From Streptomyces sp. NBC_00258 (GTDB lineage Bacteria; Actinomycetota; Actinomycetes; Streptomycetales; Streptomycetaceae), in the NCBI RefSeq assembly GCF_036182465.1, contig NZ_CP108081.1:11160001-11224000 (forward strand): a DNA stretch of 64,000 bases, given 5' to 3'. The stretch's first letter is position 1; every line of letters starts with the position of its first letter. A program made the translations under genes and the position numbers. Below, one piece after another: positions 1 to 8,982 of this stretch. The notes under the pieces were generated by a model. It made no database searches. It was not told the origin of the DNA and worked only from the letters and a program-made list of their open reading frames with translations.

Positions 1-524
1 AGTTCGCCCTCCTCGCCGACGGCGTTCCCCCGGACAAGCTGTACCCGCTCGATGTCGAGCGCGCTTTCAAGTCCCTCGACAACATCCAGGGATCCGTCCG
101 CAAGTTCTGGGACACCGGTGCCCTCCCCGGTGTGCTGCTCGGCCGCAAGGAGGTCGTCGCCACCAGCGTCTGGCACGGCCGCCTCGACGCCCTGATCAAG
201 GGGGGCGCGCCGCTCGCGTACCAGTGGAACGGAGCCCGTCGGCAGAGCAACGGCTTCTGCATCCCCAAGGGGGCCGCGAACCTCGATGCCGCCTACCAGC
301 TCGTCGACTTCGCACTGCGGCCCGACATCCAGGCCGCCTACGCCGAGGTCTATCCGATGGCCCCGGTGGTGCCCGCCGCCTACAAGAAGCTCTCCTCGGC
401 CGCCACCGACAACCTGGCCAGCTCGCCCGAGCACCTGAAGTCCGGGTTCGACCTGGACGTCGAGTGGTGGATCAAGAACGAGGCGGCCGTGTCCAAGCGC
501 TGGCAGGAGTGGGTCAATGCCTGA
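1..524 (+). CDS. Polyamine-type ABC importer substrate-binding protein, C-terminal part (5' partial)
   Basis: The reading frame is open from base 3 to the TGA at 522-524, so the N-terminus and signal peptide lie before the window. The visible ~173 residues look like the C-terminal lobe of a PotD/PotF-type periplasmic-binding fold: a KLYPLD...KFWDTGA stretch, then VVATSVWHGRLDALIKGG, then a WNGARRQSNGFCIPKGA strand typical of the hinge in polyamine binding proteins. It would be a lipid-anchored extracellular protein that delivers ligand to the permeases that follow. The stop overlaps the ATPase start at 517 by 8 nt, indicating translational coupling. The exact ligand (putrescine, spermidine or another cationic amine) cannot be read from the sequence. 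Confidence 0.85.
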   Translation, partial: FALLADGVPPDKLYPLDVERAFKSLDNIQGSVRKFWDTGALPGVLLGRKEVVATSVWHGRLDALIKGGAPLAYQWNGARRQSNGFCIPKGAANLDAAYQLVDFALRPDIQAAYAEVYPMAPVVPAAYKKLSSAATDNLASSPEHLKSGFDLDVEWWIKNEAAVSKRWQEWVNA

Positions 525-1662
525 GCTGAACCTGAAGTCCCAGCACGCTTCGTCCCCGGCGGTCTCCCCGCAGCCGGGGACCGGTACCGGAAAACCCCTC
601 TCCGTCACGGACCTGCGCAAGACGTACAGCGGCGTGACCGCTGTCGACACGGTCTCGATGGAGATCGCGGGCGGCGAGTTCGTCACCTTCCTGGGGTCCT
701 CCGGCTCCGGCAAGACCACCACCCTGATGATGATCGCCGGGTTCTGCGAGCCCGACTCCGGCAGCATCGTCGTCGGCGGCCGTGACGTGACCCGCCTCGC
801 CCCGCAGAAACGCGGCCTCGGCTTCGTCTTCCAGCAGTACCTGCTCTTCCCGCACATGACGGTCTGGGAGAACGTCGCCTTCCCGCTCCAACTGCGCGGT
901 GTGCCCAAGGCGGAGCTGCGCCGCCGGGTCGGCGAGACCCTGGAGATTGCCGGACTCTCGGCCATGGCCCGCCGCCGGCCCCGCGAGCTGTCCGGCGGCC
1001 AGCAACAGCGTGTCGCGCTCTGCCGGGCGCTGGTCTACCGGCCGCCGGTCATCCTCATGGACGAGCCGCTCGGCGCGCTCGACAAGAAGCTGCGCGACCA
1101 GCTACAGACCGAGATCAAGCGCATCCAGCAGGAACTCGGCCTGACCGTCATCTACGTGACGCACGACCAGGAGGAGGCCTTGGTCCTGTCCGACCGTATC
1201 GCGGTGATGCGGGACGGACTGATCGACCAGTTCGACACCCCGCGCGAGCTCTTCGAGCGCCCGCGCACTCCGTTCGTCGCCGACTTCCTCGGCGCGGCCA
1301 ACTTCCTCCCCGGCACCGTCCAGCAGCAGACGTCCGAGCAGACCCTCGTACGGCTGGACACGGGAGGCCTGCTCAACGCCCGCTCGCAGGGGGGAGCGGA
1401 GGGAGCCCAGGTACGGGCCGCGGTGCAGCCGGGCCGGCTCCGGCTGTGTACGCCGGGCGACGGGTTCTGTACCGGGACCGTCGAGACGGTCACCTATGTG
1501 GGAACCCTCGTCCGCGTCACCGTCCGCCCGGCGGGCGACGCCGCCACCGGCCTCGTACGGCTGGAACTCCCGGCCGGACAGGCCCCGGTCATCGGCGAAC
1601 AGGCCAGCCTGACCGCCGACCCCGACGACGTCAGCGTGTTCGCGGTGGAAGGAGGTGGGTGA
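517..1662 (+). CDS. ABC transporter ATPase, PotA type
   Basis: A 381-residue ATPase of the spermidine/putrescine/Fe/opine importer class. It has Walker A GSSGSGKTTT near residues 60-69, a Q-loop in FQQYLLFPHMTV, signature LSGGQQQR near 156, Walker B VILMDEP near 178, and a C-terminal TOBE-like region from about 290 onward. It hydrolyses ATP to drive the two permeases downstream. The N-terminal ~27 residues are a Ser/Pro/Gly-rich extension before the fold. The start overlaps the end of the binding-protein gene, and the next gene begins 1 nt after its TGA. Unlike the three sugar importers in this window, this importer encodes its own ATPase. Confidence 0.93.
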   Translation: MPELNLKSQHASSPAVSPQPGTGTGKPLSVTDLRKTYSGVTAVDTVSMEIAGGEFVTFLGSSGSGKTTTLMMIAGFCEPDSGSIVVGGRDVTRLAPQKRGLGFVFQQYLLFPHMTVWENVAFPLQLRGVPKAELRRRVGETLEIAGLSAMARRRPRELSGGQQQRVALCRALVYRPPVILMDEPLGALDKKLRDQLQTEIKRIQQELGLTVIYVTHDQEEALVLSDRIAVMRDGLIDQFDTPRELFERPRTPFVADFLGAANFLPGTVQQQTSEQTLVRLDTGGLLNARSQGGAEGAQVRAAVQPGRLRLCTPGDGFCTGTVETVTYVGTLVRVTVRPAGDAATGLVRLELPAGQAPVIGEQASLTADPDDVSVFAVEGGG

Positions 1663-1663
1663 C

Positions 1664-2596
1664 ATGGCCGGATCCGTTCTCGCCCCCGCGCCTCCTGCCC
1701 CGGGTCCCAAGGCCCCCGCGGCCTCCCAGGGACGACTGCGCCGCGCGCTGTCCGAGCGCCGCACCCGCTTCGGGCTGCTCAACGCCGCCCCCGTGGTCGT
1801 CTATCTGCTGGTGCTGTTCGTCTACCCGATCTTCAGCACCCTGCTCCTCAGCCTCAAGAGCGAGGACGGTGGCTGGACGCTGCACTGGTACGCGAACGCC
1901 CTCCAGGGCTCCAACCTGAAGGTCCTCCTCACCACTCTGCGGATCTCCGCCGAGACCTCGCTGCTCAGCCTGGCCATCGGCTTCATGCTGGCTGCCGCCG
2001 TCTCCCGGCTCAAGCCGATGTGGGCAGGCTTGGTGATGATCATCGTCATCGTGCCGCACTTCATCAGCGCCCTGGTGCGCACCTACGGCTGGATCATCCT
2101 GCTCGGTGAACACGGTGTCATCAACAACGCTCTGACGGACCTGGACGTCCCGGGTGCTCCGTTCCAGATGCTCTACAACGAACTCGGCGTGGTCATCGGC
2201 ACCACCTCGGTGATGCTGCCGTACACCGTCCTGCTGCTGTACGCGGTCATGAAGGGCATCGACCGCCGACTGCCGGCCGCCGCGGCGAGCATGGGCGCGG
2301 GACGGCTGACGATCTTCCGCCGGGTCTACCTGCCGATGGTCGCTCCCGGCCTGATCAACGCGGGCATCCTGTGTTTCATCCTCTGCCTTGGCTACTACCT
2401 CACTCCTGCCCTGATGGGTGGCCCGAAGCAGACCATGGTCGCCTCGCTCATCAGCGAGCAGGTGATGAAGCAGAGCCAGTGGAACGGCGCCGCCGCGCTC
2501 GGCATCATCCTGCTGCTCCTCACCTTCGTGGGGCTGCTCCTGCTGCGGCTGATCAAGGTCGTCGGCGAGGCAGCGAAGAACAGGGGTACGTCATGA
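1664..2596 (+). CDS. ABC transporter permease, PotB type
   Basis: An integral membrane permease of about 310 residues with six probable membrane spans. The EAA coupling loop is the segment RRLPAAAASMGAGRLTIFRR, followed by VYLPMVAPG. I chose the ATG at 1664 because GGAGG at 1651-1655 lies 8 nt upstream. A GTG at 1655 in the same frame would sit on that Shine-Dalgarno site. It is the first of two permeases and overlaps the second by 4 nt (ATGA). Confidence 0.92.
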   Translation: MAGSVLAPAPPAPGPKAPAASQGRLRRALSERRTRFGLLNAAPVVVYLLVLFVYPIFSTLLLSLKSEDGGWTLHWYANALQGSNLKVLLTTLRISAETSLLSLAIGFMLAAAVSRLKPMWAGLVMIIVIVPHFISALVRTYGWIILLGEHGVINNALTDLDVPGAPFQMLYNELGVVIGTTSVMLPYTVLLLYAVMKGIDRRLPAAAASMGAGRLTIFRRVYLPMVAPGLINAGILCFILCLGYYLTPALMGGPKQTMVASLISEQVMKQSQWNGAAALGIILLLLTFVGLLLLRLIKVVGEAAKNRGTS

Positions 2597-3456
2597 TCGC
2601 GCTGCGTTCCACACTGACGGGGCGGATCGTCCTGACGGTTCTGTCCACGCTGGTGCTGCTCTTCCTCGCCCTGCCGATCGTCCTCATCGTCGTGACCTCC
2701 TTCGGCAGCGACGCGTTCGGGTCCTTCCCGCCGGACTCCTGGACGCTCGGCTGGTACGAGCAGCTGTTCGCCGACGGCAGCAAGTGGCCGGCCGCGCTCT
2801 CCCTGAGTGCCCTGGTCGCTTCGCTGACCACCGTGTTCTCGCTCGTCCTGGGCATGACCGCGGCGACCGCCCTGGTGCGCAGCAAGCTGCCGCTGCGCTC
2901 GGCCGTCTACGGCCTGGTCCTGGCGCCCCTGGTGATCCCGCAGGTCGTCATCGCCCTTGGCCTGTTTCTTCTCTTCGAGCCGGCCTCGATGCTCGGCAGT
3001 CCGATCGCCCTCGCGCTGGGCCACACCGTGCTGGCCTCGCCGATCGCCGTGATGATCCTCATGGCCACGCTGCAGGGCATCGACGAACGGCTGGAGGACG
3101 CGGCGGCCAGCATGGGCGCCGGCCGTCTCACCGTCGCCCGGCGCATCACGCTCCCGTTGGCCATGCCCGGGATGATCGCCGCCGCGATCTTCTCCTTCAT
3201 CACCAGCTTCGACGAGTTCTTCATCTCCATGTTCCTGTCCTCGGTGGACACCACGACCCTGCCCGTCCAGATGTTCAACGTCCTCCAGTTCGATGTCGAC
3301 CCGTCGGTGACGGCCGTCAGCGCGCTGCTCATCGCGGTCGCCGTCGTGGCGCTGGTCCTGGTCGCCGCGGTGCGCCGACTGGGCGTCGGCAAACAGGAGG
3401 GTCTGCTGCCGACGGAGCCGGGGATGGGTCTGTCCGCGGGGAGCGAGGCGTCATGA
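2593..3456 (+). CDS. ABC transporter permease, PotC type
   Basis: A 287-residue permease starting at the ATG that overlaps the stop of the upstream permease (ATGA, 2593-2596). It has several hydrophobic spans and an EAA loop (EDAAASMGAGRLTVARRITL) before the last spans. The segment SFDEFFISMFLS matches the conserved C-terminal region of PotC-like permeases. It pairs with the upstream permease to form the channel. Its end overlaps the aminotransferase start by 4 nt, so transport and catabolism are on one transcript. Confidence 0.92.
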   Translation: MIALRSTLTGRIVLTVLSTLVLLFLALPIVLIVVTSFGSDAFGSFPPDSWTLGWYEQLFADGSKWPAALSLSALVASLTTVFSLVLGMTAATALVRSKLPLRSAVYGLVLAPLVIPQVVIALGLFLLFEPASMLGSPIALALGHTVLASPIAVMILMATLQGIDERLEDAAASMGAGRLTVARRITLPLAMPGMIAAAIFSFITSFDEFFISMFLSSVDTTTLPVQMFNVLQFDVDPSVTAVSALLIAVAVVALVLVAAVRRLGVGKQEGLLPTEPGMGLSAGSEAS

Positions 3457-4844
3457 TCACCAGCACCCGCTCTTCGGCCGGTGAACTGTCCGCCACCGCG
3501 GCCCGGCACCTGCTGCTCCACATGACCCCCAACGGTTCGCTGGGCCCGGAGGGCGAGGACCTCTTCGTCGTCCGGTGCGGGGAGGGCCCGTACGTCGAGG
3601 ACGCCGACGGCAGGCGCTACGTCGACGGCCTGTCCGGGCTGTACTGCTGCCAGCTCGGCTACTCCTACGGCCCCGAGTTCGCAGAGGCGGCGGAGAAGCA
3701 ACTGCGCGAGCTGTGCTACAGCTCGCTGTGGACCGGCTCCGCGCACCCGACGGCGATCGAACTCGCCGAGCGGCTGTCCCGGATCGCCCCCGTCGACATC
3801 GAGCACACCTTCTTCTGCGGCGGCGGCGCCGAAGCAGTGGAGACCGCCTGGAAGATCGCCCGCCGCCACCACGCCCTGAACGGCGAACCCGGCCGCACCA
3901 AGGCGATCGCCCGGCGCGGCGCCTACCACGGCCTGACCATCGGGGCCCTGTCCCTCACCGACGACCCCGGCTTGACGGACCCGTACGGTCCGCCGGCGAT
4001 CGACACCCGGTTCGTGTCGAACACCAGCCGCTTCGGTCTGGCACCGGAGTTCGCCGACGACACCGCCTTCACCGCGCACCTGCTGGCCGAGTTGGAGGCC
4101 GAGATCCTGGCCGAGCGCCCGGAGACGATCGCCATGCTGATCGCCGAGCCGGTGCAGAACCGGGGCGGCTGCATCACCCCGCCCCAGGGGTACTGGCAGG
4201 GGTTGCGGGCGCTGGCCGACCGGTACGGCTTCCTGCTCGTCGCCGACGAGGTGATCACCGCCTTCGGCCGGGTCGGGGAGTGGTTCGGCGGTGACCTCTA
4301 CGGCGCCCGCCCGGACATGGTCACCGTCGCCAAGGGCATCACCGCCGGATACGCCCCGATGGGCGCCACCCTGGTGAGCACCCAGGTCGCCGAGGTCATC
4401 AACCGGCCCGGCGCGGTCCTCAACCACGGCTACACCTTCGCCGGGCACCCGCTGAGCGCGGCCATCGCCCTGCGCAACCTGGAGATCATGGAGCGGGACC
4501 GGATCCTGGACAACGTCCGCGGTCTCCAGGACAACCTGGCGAACCGCATGGCGGCCCTCACGGACCTGAGAATCGTCGGCGATGTCCGCGGCGCCGGGTT
4601 CTTCTACTCCTGCGAACTCGTCGGCGACCTCGACGGCGGCGGCTTCAGCGACCGCGCCCGGGCCGATCTGATCGTCGGCCTGATCCCGCGCCGACTGCGT
4701 GAAGCCGGCCTGCTGGCCCGCGTCTACAACCGCTCCGCGCCGCTGGTCCAGATCGCGCCCCCGCTGATCAGCGACCGCGCTCTCCTCGACCGTATCGCCG
4801 CGATCGTCGCCGGCACCCTCGCCGAGGCATCCGCCCGCCTTTGA
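3453..4844 (+). CDS. Class III PLP-dependent aminotransferase
   Basis: A 463-residue fold-type I aminotransferase of the omega-amine/beta-alanine:pyruvate group. Visible features are the DADGRRYVDGLSGLYCCQLGY entry segment, FFCGGGAEAVETAWK (phosphate-binding region), the aspartate in VADEVITAFGR, and the Schiff-base lysine K294 in VTVAKGITAGYAPMGA. It should transfer a terminal amino group to a keto acid and release an aldehyde for the aldehyde dehydrogenase downstream. The ATG at 3453 overlaps the permease stop. DABA transaminase DoeD of ectoine degradation belongs to the same class, so an amine or diamino acid substrate fits. The specific substrate is not known. Confidence 0.9.
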   Translation: MITSTRSSAGELSATAARHLLLHMTPNGSLGPEGEDLFVVRCGEGPYVEDADGRRYVDGLSGLYCCQLGYSYGPEFAEAAEKQLRELCYSSLWTGSAHPTAIELAERLSRIAPVDIEHTFFCGGGAEAVETAWKIARRHHALNGEPGRTKAIARRGAYHGLTIGALSLTDDPGLTDPYGPPAIDTRFVSNTSRFGLAPEFADDTAFTAHLLAELEAEILAERPETIAMLIAEPVQNRGGCITPPQGYWQGLRALADRYGFLLVADEVITAFGRVGEWFGGDLYGARPDMVTVAKGITAGYAPMGATLVSTQVAEVINRPGAVLNHGYTFAGHPLSAAIALRNLEIMERDRILDNVRGLQDNLANRMAALTDLRIVGDVRGAGFFYSCELVGDLDGGGFSDRARADLIVGLIPRRLREAGLLARVYNRSAPLVQIAPPLISDRALLDRIAAIVAGTLAEASARL

Positions 4845-4868
4845 TCCACGTTTTTGGAAAGGAACCCC

Positions 4869-5822
4869 ATGTACTCCATCGGTTCGCTGACCGTCGCCCC
4901 CGGCGAGCGCGCCCAGGGCCTCATCCCGGTCGGCACCAGCACCTACGGCGTGGAGCTCGGCATCCCGCTCATCGTCGTCAACGGCGCGCAGGACGGCCCG
5001 GTCCTGTGTGTGGACGCGGGCGTCCACGGCGACGAGTACGACGGCCAGGAGGCCGTCCGGCGTGTGCTCGCCGAGATCGACCCGGCCACCCTGCGCGGCA
5101 CCGTCGTCGGCATCCCCTGCATGAACACCCCCGCCTTCGAGGCGGCCGCCCGCGCCAGCGGCATCGACCACCTCAACCTCAACCGCATCTTCCCCGGCGA
5201 CGCGGAGGGCTCCTACTCGCAGCGGCTGGCCGCCACCTTCGTCGAGCAGGTCGTGCCGGCCGTGGACGCCGTCGTCGACCTGCACACCGGCGGCGCCTAC
5301 GGCGAGATCGCCCCGCTGGTCATCCTCCAGGGCGGCTACGAGGACCTGGCAACCGACCTGGCGCTGGCGGCCGGGCACGAGCTGGTCTGGAAGGGCGGCA
5401 AGTGGGGCGGCACGGTCCGCCACCCCGCTCTCGCGGCGGGCAAGCCCGCCATCACCATCGAGGTCGGCGGCGGCACCTACCGCGAGGCCAATGTCGAGAC
5501 GCACATGAACTCGATCCGCAACGTACTGCGCAGCCTCGGCATGACCGACGGCGAGGCGGAGCTGCGGGACACCTACACCACCGTCTCCGGGACCTTCGCC
5601 CGCTCCGCCGCCGGCGGCTTCTTCGTCGCCCGCGCCGAGCCGGGGGAGAACTGCAAGGAAGGCGACCTGATCGCCACCATCACCGACCACTACGGCAACA
5701 CGCTGGAAGAGGTCACTGCCCCGCAGGACGGCATCGTGCTCTGGGTCCGACGGATCCGCACCGTCCGCCCCGGCGACGAGGTCGTCATCTTCGGCGAGGT
5801 GCTGGGGGAGATCCGGCCATGA
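4869..5822 (+). CDS. Zinc-dependent deacylase, AstE/aspartoacylase/DoeB superfamily
   Basis: A 317-residue protein of the succinylglutamate desuccinylase/aspartoacylase family. The zinc site is visible as GVHGDE (H53, E56) with a third ligand H139 in DLHTGG, and a catalytic Glu is likely in TIEVGGGTY. The C-terminal ~80 residues resemble a lipoyl-like beta domain (VTAPQDGIVLW). The start is the ATG at 4869 with GGAAAGGA 6 nt upstream; a TTG at 4854 is less likely. Family members remove an acyl group from an N-acylated amino acid, such as N-acetyl-DABA in ectoine degradation. Lying between an aminotransferase and an aldehyde dehydrogenase, it suggests that the imported compound or an intermediate is N-acylated. 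Confidence 0.85.
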   Translation: MYSIGSLTVAPGERAQGLIPVGTSTYGVELGIPLIVVNGAQDGPVLCVDAGVHGDEYDGQEAVRRVLAEIDPATLRGTVVGIPCMNTPAFEAAARASGIDHLNLNRIFPGDAEGSYSQRLAATFVEQVVPAVDAVVDLHTGGAYGEIAPLVILQGGYEDLATDLALAAGHELVWKGGKWGGTVRHPALAAGKPAITIEVGGGTYREANVETHMNSIRNVLRSLGMTDGEAELRDTYTTVSGTFARSAAGGFFVARAEPGENCKEGDLIATITDHYGNTLEEVTAPQDGIVLWVRRIRTVRPGDEVVIFGEVLGEIRP

Positions 5823-7279
5823 CCGGCGAACCGCAGCTGACAGAAATGCTCATCGACGGCAAGCAGGTCCCCGCCGCCGACGGACGCTCCTTCACCGTCC
5901 TCGACCCGTCGAACGGCACGGCCGTCGCCCAGGTGGCCCTGGCCGGCGAGGCGGACGTGAACCAGGCGGTGGCCGCCGCCCGCGCGGCGCTCACCTCTCC
6001 CGAATGGGCCGCGATGCGCGCCGCCGACCGGGGCCGCATCCTCTACCGGATCGCCGAGGCCATCCGCTACCAGGGCGAACGGCTGGCCCGCCTGGAGAGT
6101 CAGGACGTCGGCAAGCCACTGCGCCAGGCAAAGGCCGACGTCGAAGCTGCCGCCCGGTACTTCGAGTTCTACGCGGGCGTCGCCGACAAGCTCGGCGGCA
6201 CCACGATCCCCCTCGGGCCCGGCCTCATCGACTACACCGTCCGAGAGCCGATCGGTGTCTCCGGCCAGATCATCCCCTTCAACTACCCCCTGCAGAACAC
6301 CGCGAGGGGCTCCGCCCCCGCGCTGGCGGCGGGCTGCACCGTGGTGCTCAAGCCCTCCCCGGAGGCGCCCCTCACCCCGCTGGAGATCGGCAGGATCGCC
6401 CTGGAGTGCGGCCTTCCGCCGGGCGTCCTGAACGTCGTCCCCGGTGACGGCGAGACCGGCGCGGCTCTCGCCGGGCACCCGGACATCAACCAGGTCACCT
6501 TCACCGGCTCGGTGCCCACCGGCATAAAGGTCGCCCAGGCCGCCGCCGCCAACGTGGTCCCCTCCGTCACGGAACTGGGCGGCAAGTCCCCGGTCGTCGT
6601 CTTCGCCGACGCCGACTTCGACCTGGCCCTCGGAGCTGTCGTCGCCTCGGCCTTCGGCAACGCCGGCCAGACCTGCTCGGCCGGCACCCGGCTGCTGCTC
6701 CAGCGCGGCGCCGAGGAGTTCCTCGACAAGCTCGTCGCCCACGCCGCCGCACTGCGCGTCGGCCCGGGTCTCACCGACCCGGACGTCGGCCCGCTGGTCG
6801 CTGCCCGGCAGCGCGACCGGGTGCTGGGCTACCTGGACCTGGCCCGGGAGGAGGGCGCCGTGGCACGGGCCGGAGGCCGCGCCCCGTCCGAACCGGCCCT
6901 GGCCGACGGCTACTACGTCGAACCGACCGTGCTCACGGGCCTGACCAACGACGCCCGGTGCGCCCGCGAGGAGATCTTCGGCCCCGTCATCACCGTCATC
7001 GAGTTCGACGACGCCGACGAGGCCCTGGACATCGCCAACGACAGCCCGTACGGCCTCGCGTCCTACGTCTGGACCCGTGACATCGACAAGGCGATGCGGC
7101 TCGCCGAGGGCATCCGGGCCGGCCAGGTCTACGTCAACGCCACCGGCGTCGGCACCGGCGTGGAACTGCCCTTCGGCGGCTACAAGCACAGCGGCTGGGG
7201 CCGGGAGAAGGGCCTCGCGGCACTCGACAGCTACACGCAGACCAAGAACGTCTGCATCGGCTTCGGGAGCCGGTCATGA
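5819..7279 (+). CDS. NAD(P)-dependent aldehyde dehydrogenase
   Basis: A 486-residue ALDH. The nucleophile is C286 in NAGQTCSAG and the general base is E252 in TELGGKSP. The Rossmann loop is FTGSVPTG and the cofactor region is IIPFNYPL. It would oxidise the aldehyde made by the aminotransferase or amine oxidase to an acid. Betaine-, aminobutyraldehyde- and succinate semialdehyde-type ALDHs all share these motifs. It overlaps the deacylase by 4 nt (ATGA at 5819) and the aldo/keto reductase by 4 nt. Confidence 0.92.
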   Translation: MTGEPQLTEMLIDGKQVPAADGRSFTVLDPSNGTAVAQVALAGEADVNQAVAAARAALTSPEWAAMRAADRGRILYRIAEAIRYQGERLARLESQDVGKPLRQAKADVEAAARYFEFYAGVADKLGGTTIPLGPGLIDYTVREPIGVSGQIIPFNYPLQNTARGSAPALAAGCTVVLKPSPEAPLTPLEIGRIALECGLPPGVLNVVPGDGETGAALAGHPDINQVTFTGSVPTGIKVAQAAAANVVPSVTELGGKSPVVVFADADFDLALGAVVASAFGNAGQTCSAGTRLLLQRGAEEFLDKLVAHAAALRVGPGLTDPDVGPLVAARQRDRVLGYLDLAREEGAVARAGGRAPSEPALADGYYVEPTVLTGLTNDARCAREEIFGPVITVIEFDDADEALDIANDSPYGLASYVWTRDIDKAMRLAEGIRAGQVYVNATGVGTGVELPFGGYKHSGWGREKGLAALDSYTQTKNVCIGFGSRS

Positions 7280-8214
7280 GATACCGCGCGCTCGGTGAAC
7301 GCGGCCCTGCCGTCTCCGTGGTGGGCGTCGGCGGCAACAACTTCGGCTCCCGACTCGACGAGGACGGAACGAAGGCCGTCGTCCACGCGGCTCTCGACGC
7401 GGGGATCACCCTCTTCGACACCGCCGACATGTACGGAGGGTTCGGGGAGAGCGGCACCGGGCGCGGTGACGGCGAACGGCTCCTCGGCGCCGCCCTCAAG
7501 GGGCGCCGCGACGAAGTCGTGCTGGCCACCAAGTTCGGCATGGAGATGAGCAGAGACGCGGACCTGTACGGGCCGCGCGGGGCACGTGCCTACCTCCGGT
7601 ACGCCGTCGAGGCGTCGCTGCGGCGGCTCGGCACCGACCGCATCGATCTGTACCAGTACCACGAGCCGGACGGCGTCACTCCGCTGGAGGAGACGGTGGC
7701 CGCGCTCCGGGAACTGGTCGACGAGGGCAAGATCCGGTACATCGGCTGCTCCAACTTCCCGGCCGAGGTCCTCACGGACGCCTTCGTGTCGGTCCAGGCC
7801 CGATACCACCTGCTCGACCGCGCTGTGGAGAAGGACGTCGTCCCCGCCTGCGTCGGCCACGGCATCGGCCTCCTGCCGTACTACCCGCTGGCCAACGGCC
7901 TGCTCAGCGGAAAGTACCGGCGCGGAGAGGAGCTCCCGCCCGGTAGCCGGCTGTCCTGGCGGCAGGGCTGGCTCACCGACGCGGCCTTCGACAAGGCCGA
8001 GGCGCTCACCGCGTACGGCGCCGAACGAGGACTCACCCTCCTCCAGGTCGCCGTGGGGGCACTGGCCGCGCTCCCCGCCGTCGGCTCCGTCATCTGCGGC
8101 GCCATGACGCCCGAACAGGTCACCGCCAACGCGGCGGCGGCCGACTGGACCCCCGACCCGGCCGACCTGACCGCACTCGACGCGATCGTCACCCCCGGTG
8201 AACGCGTCGTCTGA
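7276..8214 (+). CDS. Aldo/keto reductase
   Basis: A 312-residue (beta/alpha)8 oxidoreductase of the AKR superfamily. The tetrad is visible as D and Y in FDTADMYGG, K in ATKFGM, and H in YQYHEPDG. GCSNF and the C-terminal VICGAMTPEQV region match the NADPH-binding parts of YdjG/YghZ-like members. It may reduce an excess or toxic aldehyde from the same pathway to an alcohol. The ATG overlaps the ALDH stop. The true substrate is unknown. Confidence 0.9.
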   Translation: MRYRALGERGPAVSVVGVGGNNFGSRLDEDGTKAVVHAALDAGITLFDTADMYGGFGESGTGRGDGERLLGAALKGRRDEVVLATKFGMEMSRDADLYGPRGARAYLRYAVEASLRRLGTDRIDLYQYHEPDGVTPLEETVAALRELVDEGKIRYIGCSNFPAEVLTDAFVSVQARYHLLDRAVEKDVVPACVGHGIGLLPYYPLANGLLSGKYRRGEELPPGSRLSWRQGWLTDAAFDKAEALTAYGAERGLTLLQVAVGALAALPAVGSVICGAMTPEQVTANAAAADWTPDPADLTALDAIVTPGERVV

Positions 8215-8270
8215 AGCCCCCACCCCACCCCCTGGAAAATCCGGAAACCCGCGAGACTGAGGCGAACACC

Positions 8271-8936
8271 ATGCGAGAGATCGTCACCTTCGACGCTTAT
8301 GCGACCCTGATCAACTTCGAACTCGCCCCCACGACCCTGAAGGTCCTCGAAGACCGGCTGGACCTGGACAACCTGGACGTCGACGAGTTCCTCGACGACT
8401 TCCGCGTCATGCGGTTCCAGGCCGTCCTGGAGGCCTACCGTCCGTACCACGAGATCCTGCACTCCAGCCTCCGCAACGCCATGCGTCTGCACGGCCTGGC
8501 GTACCGCGACTCCGACGGGGACGCCCTCGTCGAGGCCGTCCCCACCTTCGGCCCCTTCCCGGAGGTTCCGGACGCGCTGCGCGCCCTGAAGACTAAGTAC
8601 GAGATCGCCATCATCTCCAACACCGACGACAACCTGATCGCGCGCAACGTGGAGAACATCGGCGTCGAGTTCGACCATGTCATCACCGCCCAGCAGGCCG
8701 GCGCCTACAAGCCGGACCGCCAGACCTTCGAGTACGCCTTCAAGACCATGGGCGTCGAGCCGTCCCAGGTCATCCACACCGCCCAGGGCTGGGAGTACGA
8801 CCACATCCCGACCCGCGACCTCGGTCTGAAGCGCCGGGTGTGGATCAACCGCTACGGCCGCCCCGGCAGCGCCGACTACCAGCCGTACGACGAGCTGCGG
8901 GACCTGTCGGGCCTGCCGAAACTGCTCGGCTGCTGA
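8271..8936 (+). CDS. HAD hydrolase, haloacid dehalogenase type II-like
   Basis: A 221-residue HAD-superfamily enzyme. Motif I is FDAYATL with nucleophile D8; motif II is the serine in IISNTDD; the motif III lysine is in AGAYKPDRQTFEYA. This layout is that of L-2-haloacid dehalogenases and their non-dehalogenating relatives. A gap of 56 nt separates it from the aldo/keto reductase, with a weak CTGAGGCG ribosome site. In an amine-degradation operon a phosphatase-like or repair role is as likely as dehalogenation. Confidence 0.85.
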   Translation: MREIVTFDAYATLINFELAPTTLKVLEDRLDLDNLDVDEFLDDFRVMRFQAVLEAYRPYHEILHSSLRNAMRLHGLAYRDSDGDALVEAVPTFGPFPEVPDALRALKTKYEIAIISNTDDNLIARNVENIGVEFDHVITAQQAGAYKPDRQTFEYAFKTMGVEPSQVIHTAQGWEYDHIPTRDLGLKRRVWINRYGRPGSADYQPYDELRDLSGLPKLLGC

Positions 8937-8982
8937 CCGAAGCGCAACGGCGAAACAGACCGAGAACAAGAGGACGCACGCC

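Noticed and set aside
2907..5690. A 927-codon open frame antisense to the permease, aminotransferase and deacylase genes.
   Set aside because: It lies opposite three well-recognised genes, its product is low-complexity Gly/Ala/Val/Asp-rich with no domain, and such antisense frames are expected from high third-position GC.
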